Positions 1 to 13,300 of a DNA stretch of 64,000 nucleotides are shown piece after piece. The DNA is from Sitta carolinensis. Lineage: Eukaryota; Chordata; Aves; Passeriformes; Sittidae. Position numbers and translations under genes: made by a program. Below the pieces are notes generated by a model, which did not search any database, was not told where the DNA came from, and was given only the letters and a program-made list of their open reading frames with translations. Within the stretch, counting starts at the first letter, position 1. Each line of letters starts with the position of its first letter. Where the stretch lies: assembly GCA_032173965.1 (NCBI GenBank), contig JAVUNC010000006.1, positions 31,715,870 through 31,779,869 on the forward strand, in the 5' to 3' direction.

Positions 1-1146
1 AGCACCTGGATTCCTGTCTGAATGCAATGCTGACCCTGCTTGCAGCCAAAAGTTGAACAGGATAACATCCTGAGATCATTTGCAGCTGGAATTAGCCTAT
101 GAACATCCTACAGGATTTTCTCCTTTATTTATGTATGCATTGTGAAGGGAATTACCAAAGAGCTTGCATTTATCATTATGACAATGTGTTCAGTTGTGCT
201 GGGGAGGGTGGTGGTGGAAGAGTGATGTCCTGCTTTCTGAAGAGTTAAAAATTTTAAATCATTTGAGAGTAGGCAAAAGTAGAATTTTTAGGCTACAGGT
301 TGAACTTTATCTGAACTATATGGTTATGTTTTTAAGTCAGAGATGGATTACAGTGAAACCTGGCACTAACAACCTGAACATTAATAATAGAATATACAAA
401 GCTGCAGCTTAAACATTACTTAATAACTAATAGCTGGAGTGGACAGCCCATATATCATGGTATATGAACCGTAGCAACCACATTATTGTAAGAACCAGAA
501 CCAAGCAAAAGCCTCCTGAAACTGACCAAAAAGGGAGTGGAGGTGACCCTTTAGCACACCCTTGGGAACAGACAGCAAACCAATGAAGGGCAGCCAGATC
601 TCAGACCCTCACAGAACTCCTGGTCCCATGAGGGATTTCCTGTGAGGAACAGGGAGTCTAGATTGTAAGGGTATAAATTGCCCAGGGATTTATTTGTTCG
701 TAACCCTCTTTTGAGGCACCTAACTCCAACTATCAGGTATCACAATAGGTTCATTGACATAAATCATTCTAATGGAACTGAAAGCCTAATGTAAAAAAGT
801 TCTTTAACTTGTAGTTCTCTATGGCACAGCAGAACTGTGTGGGTATGTAAAATGTGCAGAGTGTACATACCAAGAGGAAACTGATTCTGGTAGTGATTTT
901 TGTCCTATTACTGTTTAACAACACTGGATACTTCCCTTGATACACAGTATCAACTGATCCCATAAAGAGTAGTTTCTGGCTTTTAATTTTCACTATAATT
1001 GCTGTTCACCAGAATTGCAGATTCTAGTCATTAATAAGTTGCTATCCTGATAGTGGGAAGTAAATTTAAATCCTTTCAATAAGAGAGATTCTTTGGGTCT
1101 ATATGAGTATTCAAAAATATTTAAGAGCAAAACACATTCACCTTAC
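1..1146 (-). other. AK7 last intron (partial)
   Basis: Runs from the donor of exon 17 to the left edge. No sequence matching the expected end of the DPY30 motif (Ala-Glu-Tyr-Leu-Phe type) was found on the minus strand, so the terminal exon is inferred to be outside the window. About 430-740 looks like a worn LTR (separate entry). Confidence 0.7.
430..745 (+). repeat. Possible degraded LTR fragment
   Basis: A moderately GC-rich block stands out from its AT-rich flanks. A TATA-like element (gtataaattgccc, around 670) sits about 60 bases before a pyrimidine-rich stretch, as in bird LTRs. No clear ends, target-site duplication or poly(A) signal were found. Low confidence; it could be unique intron sequence. 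Confidence 0.25.
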
Positions 1147-1305
1147 CAGAAAATTGACTGGATCATCTGGCCTGATCCTACAACATTCATTAATCCCTTG
1201 CATAAGTGTTGGCATGACATTGTTCATTAAATAGTTTCGTAGTGGAGCAGACTGGGCCTCAAATAACTCTTGTTCTTGTTTTTTCACTTCCTCCTGCTGT
1301 TTATT
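1147..1305 (-). CDS. AK7: AK7 coding exon 17 (DPY30-type motif)
   Basis: Residues 648-700. A charged lead is followed by [20 protein letters not shown] and RPDDPVNFL, the DPY30-type docking motif found in several axonemal proteins. Acceptor ttgtag, donor CTG|GTAAGG, phase 0. The motif should end with about 12 more residues on an exon I cannot find in positions 1-1146. Confidence 0.95.
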
Positions 1306-4300
1306 CTACAAGTAACAAAGAAGAAAAAAAAAAAAAGAAAATTCCTTTTATAACATCTATAATTAGCATTTAGTGTTTGACTAAATAATAGTGAACTTGT
1401 GGACAGAATTTTAAAGAACAAGTTGACACGAAAAATAGTCAGCTGCTTATTAAATTTAGAGCACACAACACACAGAAGACAAAGAATTGAACTTAATAAG
1501 GACTGACATAACCTCCTTACTAAAATGATTTTATTTTTCTTCTTTAACACCTGAAAGGACGTTTATTCTCAAGTCTTCCAGTGGTCCTGTTTCCATAAGG
1601 TATTTGTCAAAATGGTTAAAATACACTGTAGGACTTCAAAAATGAGTGCTATTGCAAACACAGGTGGTTTATTGAGGCTTCTTTGAACTGCAGGGAAAGG
1701 AGAGTATCTTTAATCTGTAGAGAGCCCTGGCTTTCTAAATTTTTAATTTGTTAATTGTGTTGGGTTTGTTTCTCTTTGGTTTTCTTGGTTTATTTTATTG
1801 TTATTTCATTGATATATCTGAGGGGCTTGAGAGTCAAATAGACTAAAACCACAGTGAATTACATCGGTTTCCACCAACTAGGTTTATTTCTCAATTCAAG
1901 TTAAATCAAAAGCAATTTTTACAGAGATGACGAAATAAAACTGCTGTAAGCTTTTCTTCCTTCCATTCAATAGCACTTAGTAGCATGCATACTTGCAGCA
2001 GCTTTAGCCAGAAGATTACTCCAACTCATTTTCATTGTCCTCTCTTCACTCATTTTATTCATCAGTAGCCTGAGACATATATAGACACAGCAGAGAAATG
2101 ATACTCTAAAGACTGCTTTTCTCAATGCATACCACAAAAGCAATGTTCAGATAAAACAGATACACCAATTTTTACCTTATTCACTCAATCCAGGAGTGCT
2201 ATTGAATAAATCTTGCAAGTGATTTTTGGCCACTACTCAGAGACAGCAGCTAATCTACAGTGTCAAGGGCAGATGAACAGTTGCTTAGATTTCCTGATCA
2301 TCTGCCTATTTTAAAGGAAAACCTTAAAATCACGTTTTATTTAAACACCTGCTTAATGCAGTTTGCACTTTTAAAGGTAGATGGCTTGGACTGAATCTAG
2401 CTAAAATGTGTTAGTTATCCTGACTAATTTTACAGGGTACAATATGCTGTTTAATGTTGCATGAAGCTGTAAATAACCAGAGATTTACAACCCCTTATTT
2501 ACAAGCCAGCATCAGAAGAGTGTAAATGCTTCTTTAAAAGTCAGTAATTTCAGCATATTATTACCCCGTAAATGTGTGTGGGCATTCAAATATAAGAAAA
2601 GGACTTCTCCGTGGGATGATCAGTTTGTTTTTAAATAGCTCTAAAAGAAGACAATAGACTTGCCCTGTGGTGAAATGGCCTGACTTTGGGTGTGAACAGG
2701 AACATTCTTACAGTATGCATTCCAGGTCGTTTAACTAAAATGTCCTTAGGTGTGGCAAAGTAAATAAGGAAAAAAGCATCATGTGCAAGTCTTCTGGGGT
2801 CAAGTAGCCTAAATACCAACTACTGATTAGATTATTTGCAAACAAAACCCATCCTTAAGTCTGCATCAGATAGTCCTTACTGAACTGAATAATCAGCTCT
2901 CACACATTTGTGCAGGTTCAGAAACCTTTCGTCGGCATAGGCTGGATGATTGGGTCAGTGTTGAGTTAAAAATTTAGTTTGATAATTAAGACTTAGTCAG
3001 GTGCTGAGGAAACTGAGCAAAATGCAGAAGTCCTATTAGACTTGGTAAGGAAAATCTCCATTGATTGTAGTAGATATTTATAAATGGTAAAATAGAAGAG
3101 CTAAAGCTCAGCAGCAACAAGAGTACCATAAAGTATGTTAAAGACATGCTGATACCAAAATGCAAAAAAATACTGTCTGTAATAAAAAAGACATTGTATT
3201 CTGTAAGATGGGCTTCAAAATGTACTGTGGAGATAGCCTAACCCAGACATAAAGTAGGATATAAGGAACAAGAGAATTTATGCTATGCTTTCCAAGTGTA
3301 TTTACATAACAGATTGCTTGAAGCCATCTGAAACACAAAAATAATAATGTTTTCAAAAAATATGTATTAACCTACCCATTCTTCCCATCTTGCCATTCTT
3401 TCTTCCCTTTCCTTAGCTTCTTTATGCTCTTGTTCAGCTTTTTCTTGAGCTTCTTTGATAAGGCATTCCTCAATTGCTTGGCGTTCCAAAGCCTCCTTTT
3501 CTTCATCTGTCAAACCATAATTCCGAGGTTCTCCAATTTCTTTGATGATCTTTGATATAGCAGGTCTGTTCTCAGAATCCTCATCTACAGCTATATCTTT
3601 TAAACAATACAATAGAGAACCTTTTCAAGGCTTTTGTCAACAATCATCAATTATTATGCAAGACCTAAAAATATATTGTGTTCATGTCGTTTGAATTTTC
3701 AAGTAAAAGATGTTGGTTTCAATTGCTTACAAATGTCAGTTTTTGTTACATAGAACGAAGTTTTCTAAATCTGATTTTCTTTACCAGTTTCAGCTAAAAT
3801 AATTTGTCTTTTACAATGATGTAAAAGAGAAAGATACTAAAATAAATTTTACAACTATTGTTGTAAACAATTGCAGCTTTCCCAGGTTTTGAAACCCAGA
3901 AAAGAGGTAAACTACCAACTCTCAGTTTTTCCTGATGAAAATCTGATGTCAACTTATCCAGATGCACAAAACCATCAGTTTTGTCCTTCTCTCCCCCTGA
4001 ATGCTACACAATAGGTTGTTAGGATATGGCACAAACTCGTGTTTTCACTCATACAGATTTACAAATACACAGACCTTTCTCCAGGTGATCTCTTACTGTG
4101 TTATATTTACAAAACAAATTTGTAGCTTCATGTAGGAACATAAAGACTGAACAAGAACTTCTCTTTCATTTTATTCCTTCTCCCTTCTTAATTGCTGGAA
4201 GTAACTTGTACATTAATCTTGACAAGAAAGAAGAAAAAATACAGAAGACCAAAGACTTTCTCTAGGGCTCTAGTTTCTGTATGCATTCAGTGTGGAGGGG

Positions 4301-7300
4301 CAGAAACAGTACAAGAATGTACATGTAAAAGAGGAAAAGTGTGTGTTTGAGGTAGAGAATACTGAGGTAAAGGCTTTGTTCAGGCTCACGAAATGGAAGG
4401 TGTAAAAGCACAGAAATGGGTAAGGAGAGCATGGAGATGAAGGGGAAAAGAAGAATTAGAATAGAGACTTTGGATGAGAATTCAGTAGACCCTGCTTCAT
4501 AGTTCTTTAGGAAGTTATTTTGAAAGTCATTGGCAAAGCATTTTTCCCAGTTCTTTCTAATCACCAATTCGGCAGAATCAGACTCTTAAATACTAACACA
4601 ATTTCTCCAAGAGTTAAAGTGTTTGTGATTTGGACATCAAATCCAAACTCTGATAATAAATTGAGGAGGTAATTAACATAATTCCACCTGATAAAGCTTA
4701 TTTTACATATTTTTCTTTCAAAAAAACCAAGAATCACTAATTTCTGAAGTATTCCAAATTAAAGTAATACATTTGCTATGGCAAGTGGCCCATCATTTCT
4801 ACAATTTTATCTGCACCTGGATATACAAATTACAATGAAAATCACTTTCTAATCATTTAAAGTACTGCTAAGAATGCTACCAATGTTAAATTTGAGGTCT
4901 CAAAGACTGCATTTTTTTCTTAGATGGCCACAGAAAAATACAATGTACATTTTACAGCAATCATAATTAACTACATTTATCCTCAAAAACTAATGCCATT
5001 TGAATGAAAAATGAAGCTAGCACTGATGCTAGCTGAGAGGAAAGATCACTGGAGAAGGAGTTCCTAAATTATGGTCTTCAAAGGAAATTGCTGTTGTAAC
5101 TTTAACATGCCTTTCTGTAGAAAATCTAACATTTCTGTCACAATTCCAGATTTGCAAATGAGAAAAATGAGACACAAGATAACCAATTTGCAGTCTTCAT
5201 AGAGTAAGTCATCAAAGCAAAGTTGAGTTTCCAGAATCTTGAAGCCCACTCCTTTGTACTAATCATAGTTCAGACTCAGAAAAAATAATAATCATAAAAA
5301 TGGTACATAAAACCATATGTTAAAATTGTTTAAATTTAAGGTGGAAGAAAACTTCAAATATTTTGAAACCATATTTAACAAGTCAAGCATAATTTTTAAC
5401 CACTTCATCAGAAGATGACAGAGAAAGAAGTTTGGTCTCTGACTTAATCCATTGCTACTTAATTCAATGCATCTGAAAATCCAGCTAGTCTGTTGACTAG
5501 AATGGATGGGTATTGGGTGAGCTGAAGGATCCTCAGTAATCTACCATTTTACAAAAGAAGCAACACACCTGCATACTTCTATGGGTAAAAGCCTGGAATG
5601 TGAACATGGATAAAGAGACAGTTCTGAGGCAAACAAGACCTAAAGACAATGCTCATCTGAGCATGAAAATCAATGCTCAATGTGAAAATCATGTGGAACA
5701 TCACAGTTGTGATACTGCAATAATTAAAATCAGTAGGCAAATGAGTTGCTTTGTTTGGGATGGGCTATAGTTTAAGAACAGTCTAGGCATAATTCTTTGA
5801 CAGTCCTCTAATTGCATATCTAGAAGAGTATAAGCTAAGAGTATGACCAACTGATGGCATCAAAACTTAATATTTAACACTTCATACATTTAGTTTCCAT
5901 AGTAGAATTTCCTCAAGTCTAAAATAATTATATTAACTCACTATTTTTTCCACTACTACGCTTTCTAACAACACATATTATCTTACTATTTTCAAAATAA
6001 TCTCCATGACAGACTGTAAATAAAAAACTTGGAAAATCAGTTATGGTTAAGGGGGTTGAACAATTAACTTTTCATAATTAATCTCAAATAAACATTCCAA
6101 ACATCAGTAGTTTGATTTTAGTTGCAGAGGTCTCACCCTTCTTTCTTTCCTCTCCTCTCCCCACAAAAACCCACCTTTTCTTTAGAATGCTGCCACTCTG
6201 ATCTCACTTGAATATTCAGATTATATTGAATATTGAGTATTGAATAATCAGATTATATTATCTTCTCAAGATTTCCCAGTGATCACAATTTTCTAGATAG
6301 TAGGTAGGGAAGACAAATTTTCTCACATACAGCTATAGTGCAAAACAGATTCAGTCCCAGCCTTACACTTTTAATTTCTAATAACTTTCTTAAATGCTTC
6401 TTAATTTACAGATTACACACATATTGTCATGGTGTTGCAAAATGTGCAAAATGTAAAAATTTTCTTCAGAAATTATATTCTTTGATGTTTCATCTTTGTA
6501 TACTTTCAAGCTTGATCAAAAAGAAGGCAGATTTAATCCAAGAAAGACAGCAAGCTCTAAATGATGTCCAGGAGTTAGAAAAACGAATTACTTGTTGGTA
6601 GAATTATCTTGTTTAGGCCTGGACAAGACTCAATGATCAATGATCTCAGATTAATGGGCTGTTAACAAAGCTCCAGAAGAGGATGTATCACTGATAGCAG
6701 ACACAAAGAGTGCAGAATTTACAGGCCATAAGGACATTTGGCAGAATGTCCAAGATAAGGAAGAAACTAATAAAGTCAACTCAGAAACTGTGCTGAAATC
6801 AGCTCCAGCTGGGTAAAAGTTAATGCCAGCAGTGAGGAAATCAGACACAAGGACCACCGACTGAAGAACCCACTGACCCAAAAGAAGAGAAACATTGAGC
6901 TTGGGAAGCAAGAAAAAAATTATCCAATAGAAGACTGAATAATAATTACTAAGAGAACTATGTAATATTTAGCCAATAAACACTAATCCTTTTGTTTGGT
7001 AAAATGTATAAAGAGTAAAAAGTTTTGATTGTAGTGGTGTTTGATTTATGGAGTACCACTATGCACACAGGTTAGCACAACTCTGAAATAAACAATCAAT
7101 GCTTCTCTTCAGGGTGTAATTATTAGTTTGTTGCTCTCCAGGTAATGAATCAGACTTTTGTGGACAACAATACTATCTGAGGATAAGTCTAAAGACAAAA
7201 ATAAAAGGAACCATAATGTTTATGTCCATGAAAATGTACTCTTACAGCTATCTGAAAGGATGCCAGTGCAGAGATCTGTAACCTAAGACATAATATTATT

Positions 7301-10300
7301 TTAATAATTAACCTTACAAAAATGAACAACTATCACCCCAAATTTTAGAAACAGGTTAACTGTAAAAGAACATTTTTTGCAGGTATATAATTAAATGCTT
7401 GTTGTATATGTATTCTGCAATGTTAATAAAAATATTATTTATATATGGACACTATTTGATTTGCACAAGTGTTAAATCTGTAAGAACAAAATTTTTTTAT
7501 TCATGTTATATCTACTAATTTTATTATTCCATACCAATAAACTGAGGATGTATTTCAAGTTCATCAAAATAGTTGAGAACCGTCACATCATCAGTATTTA
7601 ACTTGCGGAAGAGTTTCAGCTTTTGCAGGAACTGGCGCTCAGTATAATGAGTTCCAGCAACTTCTCTCTCTGGCAGATTTATTATTCTGTTTATAAGGAA
7701 TTCATCAGATGCAGACAAAGAAAAAATAAATTCTGTGAAGAAGAACATACTGTTTGAATATATACAAAATTTCCAAAGGAATCAAGCAAAAAACAGAAGG
7801 ATAAAGCAATTTCTACATTGATGAAAACCACTCTATTTTAATTCCTAGCATAACCAATGCATTACATTTTTATTCCATTAAGCTTCTGTAATCATAACAA
7901 AGCAGCAACTACTGTTGTAATCAGCCAACAGTTGATGACATTTTCACAAAAAAACACAAACAAACAAACAAACAAACAACAACCCAGAAACTGAATCAAA
8001 CCTTTCCTTTTAATTAAGCAAAACTTCTTCAACAAAAAGGTGGTGAAGCATTGGAACAGGCTGTCTGGACAAGTGATTGAGTCACTGTCCCTGGAGGTAT
8101 TTAAGAGATATGGATATGTGGCACTTAAGGAAATGGTTTAGTGGTAGACTTGGAACTTTTGGGTTAACAGTTTGACTTGAGGCTCTTAGTGGTCTTTTCC
8201 AGCCTAAATGATTCTATGATGAATTGTTCATTTTTAAATAAGAGGGCAGCAGCATTACATGAAATAGATTTTAAGTTAAATAGGACCAGATGGAGTGATA
8301 TTTTAGACTTCTTGTTGGTGGCAGCAATATTTCCTCAGTCTATTTAATTAGAAAATGAAACTCCTCAGGTTATTTAAAAAGAAATCTATCAAAATTACCA
8401 GGTATGATTACTTGATTAAATTTAGGCATTTTGCCTTTTGTTTCTTCCTCTTCTTCTTCTGCTTCATCATCTTCTACTAAAACAAAAGTAAGAAATTAAT
8501 GACACTTCCATTTGAAGCAACAATATCACTATATTTGCTAAAAATGTGCCCAGTAAAGCACAGGTTTGCCACTATCCAAATTACACTAATAATTGGAAAT
8601 TAATCTAACCTTCTCACCAGTTTAGAGAATTCAGTAAGTAATTCATGTTGCCAGGCACCACAGAATTGTACCTTGGGACACAAGTAGTTGTTTGCCTATA
8701 CCACAGAGGTATGTACATGTACACACGTTTTAAATATGTCCAATTTTAAAACTGCTGTCTTATCTTTGGTCTCTCCTCCTGCCCAATAAATTATTCTGCA
8801 AAAAATAGAGACAGGGCTCAGAACAGTGAGTAGAAATATTTTACAGCTCTATGGTTAAAATGTTTTTTGCCAGTAAGGGTCTGCTGTTATGAACAGTCAG
8901 TAAAACTGCCTGTAGAGTATCAGCTAAGCATGACCATTTGCAGAACAGCATATTAAGCTAAATAAGACTGGTTTTTTTGTACCTTCAAACCTCAGTTGTA
9001 ATTTAAACATGAAGATGATTCTTGGTCTTAATGTATGGGCAGCACTTGCTCACAATTTGAAATAAGCGTTGCAGAGCTTCTGTGAAGTCGTATCTACTGT
9101 AGCTCATCTAATAAATACAATCTAATTTGCCTCACAAAATTTGTAGTGGTGCACTGGCTGGATCCCCTCATTCAGTAGCCCTCAAACATTATGAAGAAAT
9201 TCTGCTGTAAAGGTTGCTTAAGTGGAGCAGACCAACATTGGACAAGAAAGCATCCTCCATGTGTGTGCACTTACTTTTTACTTTACCAGGAAAGATAGTC
9301 TAAAATTTATCTTGTGCATAAATTAAATAAGGTGCATTATAGTCCTTTTTACATTCTAATAATCACACATCACAAAATTTTGTTTTGTATCTTGCACTGC
9401 AAGATACAAACTCATTTCAGTGCTGATGCACTCAAGTAGTATGGCTCTGAGAACAATAATGATAATGACAACTTCAGCAGCAATAAAAATAAAAGTAGCA
9501 ACAAAACCAAACCAAGCAGTACATACCTTTAAAAAGATCCACTGCCTGTTCATAGTTCTCTGGGAACCCATCTAAAACATATCCTTGATTCCTACAAGGC
9601 ATAGACATGAGCTTGTCCTTTAGAATTTTAATAAGATACTCATCACCTAGAAGGCCTAAGACAAAGAAGGTTAATAGGTATCAAGTTCACAGAAACAAGA
9701 GACCTGAAATTATTTTATTAACATTTTATACATTTTAATACATTTTTCTTCTACTTAGACCCTAAAAAGTTAAATATTTTGAGTTACTGTTTGTATATTA
9801 TGCATTGTCAGCGATCTACGGAATAATAAGGTATAGATACAAAATTACCTTTTGTTTACAAGGACATAAATATCAGTACTTTAATGATTTAAACATGAAG
9901 TTAGTTTTATTTTGAATACTACAATCAGATTTTAATAGAAGCAGTAAAGAAATACAGAAAAAAATCACGAGAAAGCAATTTCCTATTTTCATTTTACAGT
10001 AAGTCTTAAAGATAGTCTTGCAAAGGAGACATGAGGTAGGATCTACAAGTTTCATTTTCAGACAGGTTGAGATATAAATTGGTTTATTTACTTGTCCTAC
10101 ATTGTTAAGAAAATACGTAGGAGCAAAAAGTCAGGTTCGACCTAATTTTTTGTCTTTCTGCAAACATTAACTCTAGTTTCCTACTTTATTTTGCTTTGGC
10201 TATTAAGAAGTCTTAGATATTTATAAATCATGCTAATCATAAAAGTATGTAGCTATTTTAAAAGGCATTGTTATTTTAAACAACTCTTCAAAGCATGCAA

Positions 10301-13300
10301 AAGAGAGGCTGCAATAGATCTCATTACTGAAGCTTCCTGGTGTGTAAGAAGTTCATTACTTTATACGACATGGAAAATGTTAAGCACTAAGACCAAAACA
10401 ACATGGCATTATTCATATACAGATGGTAATTAATACTTTTCAGTAAGGAACTTTATTTCAATCTGCAGACTTTAAAATTCTTTCTAGGATTCCGTAAGAA
10501 ATATTTACTTTCTAATGATGTATGAGGTTCTTAAATAACCCCCACAATTTCATATGAGCAGGCACTTGTTTTTACTAGAATACTTTTTTTTTTGCAAGTT
10601 TGACAAAGATATATTTCACCAGCTTTTTACTTTGTTATATAAATTTATGCTTTCTGCTCTAAGGAAAAAAACATGACATTATTAAAAAATCTGAAGTAGA
10701 AAGATGAAAGTGCTACAATTAAAGAAACAACAAAATATTTAAAAAATACATCTCTTTTAATGTGCAAGGTATCTAGTTGCATTTGGTTTGTGTGGACAGG
10801 TTTTGTTAGCCAGGCAACCTACAGAAGTGTCTTCTCTGAGAAGCTGGTAGAAGCTTGGAGCCAGATGGCTCCAAGATGGATCAGCTGCTGACTAAATTTA
10901 AGCAAATCAGTGATGGTAGTAATGCCTCTGTGACCAAATATGCATGTAAGGAAAAAGTCATTGTGCAGAAGTAAATCTGGCCAGGGAAAAGTGAGGACCT
11001 GTGAGAGAAATATCTCTGCAGACACCCAGGTCAGCAAAAAAGCAGGAAAGGAGGTGCTTCAGGCCCCAAAGCAAAGGTCCACCTGCAGGCTGTGGTGCAG
11101 ACCATGGTGAGCAGGCTATGCTGTCACCATGCAGCCTATGGAGGTCCAGGGGAGAGCTGAGATCCACCTACAGCCCATGGAGGAGGATACTGGGGAGTAG
11201 ATGGAAGTCCAAAAGAAGGCTGTGACCCCATGGGAAGCCCACACTAGAGCAGGCTCCTGGCAGGACCTGCAGACCCATGAAGAGAGGAGCCCACTCTAGA
11301 GCAGGTTTGCTGCCTGGACTTGAGACCCCATGGGGGAATCACACTGGAGCAGCCTGTGCCTGCAGGACTGCATCCTGTGGGAGGGACACATGCTGGAGCA
11401 GCCTGTGCCTGCAGGACAGGGGAAGGGACCCATGCTGGAGCAGTTCATAAAAAACTGTAGTCCATGGGAAGGAGTCACACTGGAGAAGATCATGGAGGAC
11501 TGTCTTCTGTGTGAGAGACCCCACACTGGAGCAGGGAAAAGACTGCTCTCCCTGAGAAAGAAGCAGCAGCAGAAACAAGTGATGAACTGACCATAACCCC
11601 TAATCTCCATCTCCCTGTGCTGCTGGTGGGAGGAAGTAGAGAATTGCGAATGAAGTTCAATTCAGGAGAGAAGGGAGGGGTGGATTCTCTGATTTTGATT
11701 GGTAATACTTTAAATCATTTCCCCAAGTCAGGTCTGTTTTGCCCATGACAGTACTCAGTTTGTGATCTCTCCCTGTCTTTATCTCAACTTATAAACCCTT
11801 CATTATATTTCCTCTCCCTTGTCCAGTTGATTCTTGATTTTAATAGTAAGTAAAAGCCTAGACTACAAATTTATTTCCTGATTTCCATTTGCATAGGGTT
11901 GCACTAGCTACCTGAATCTGATCATCTTAGTTTGTATTTCCTACCTTTATTCTGCATCATGTTTTCTTTTATTGCATCTAATAATTCCTTTGCTGCTTCT
12001 ATATTTTCACCCTCCTCCTCCACATGATCTTCTCCTTCTTCTACTTCTTCCATCCTGTCAGGTTCTTTAGCCACAATTTGCTCCTGATGACAAGAACAGA
12101 AATATGAATTGGCTCAGAAATTCCACAACCAAATTTATTTTATACACAGATGTAATAAAAGAAAAAGAAAAAAATTCCTTTCATGTGTGCCCATGAACAG
12201 TGAGACACTGAGCAACTTTCATTCTGTGAAAAAGATTTCAGTGTAACCCCCAGAGATGATCAGTATGTTTAAAGATATTTCCATTCTAAAATAACAGGAT
12301 TATAAGTAACTTTTAAATGCAGCCAAACATTTTGAAATCAGAGAAATTAAAATAATGGTAATATTAGAAAACAGTAACACACCAGATCTGCAATTTTTTC
12401 AGTAATCACATCATTTATCCCAACATAATGTAGCTTGTAGTGTTTGCAGAGCTCTTTAGCAATGGTAGATTTTCCAGACCCGGGAGGACCATGAATGCAA
12501 ACTTTGAGAGGCTGGAAAAAAGGATAAAGATATAACATTATTCAAACAGCACAGATGCTTTTATGTAAAAGCAATGATATGTTTAATATGGTTCATAGTA
12601 AATAGAAATTGTACTTAAAACTAAAAATATATATTTTTTATTCATTTATTTATTTCTTGCTGAATATCTTCTCTATCACCCACAGGTCTTAAGTAACATA
12701 GTTACTTAAATGAAGAAATTTACTGTTGGCAAAAAATCATGCTTCTGTTTAGTAGACTTACAGACCAATTTGTTGTGGCTAGTTAATGTATAAATTATCC
12801 CAAGAGATGAAGCACAATCCCACAGATGCAGTGAATTTTGGAATGTGGTAGCAGGAAAACAATAGTACTATTTCCCAATTGAGGTAGAGTTGCTGTCATT
12901 AAAATTATTATTCTGACCTCAAAAATTCCAGATCCATCACAGTCTTAAGAGACGTTTCATTCTAGTCTACCTAGCCTGAGGATGAGTAAGTGGAATTAGG
13001 ATCCCAGCATAAACCTATTAAATATGTTATGCTATAAATTCAAAATCATACATAATTAAGTGCTTATCTTAATTTAGTAAATCTGACATTACAAACTCTG
13101 CAATAGTGACAGAGACAGTGTAGCTAGCCTTCCTTCTCCTTGCTACCTGGTATATACTGGTTTTTTAGTTAGATACATATGTACTTAGATGCAATAGTTT
13201 AACCCAAACACAGACCTGATAATCCTTTCAGAGCTATGAAGGGACTTTCGATAAATAACAACAATATATCTTGTTTTACATGCCCTGAACTCTTATTCAA

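Noticed and set aside
8725..9140. Possible tRNA or small RNA gene in AK7 intron 13
   Set aside because: No A/B box pair or cloverleaf could be seen, and no snoRNA box arrangement was convincing.
11001..11610. Open frames on both strands within the 10.8-11.8 kb repeat
   Set aside because: Produced by the internal repeat period of the LTR; no protein family recognised.
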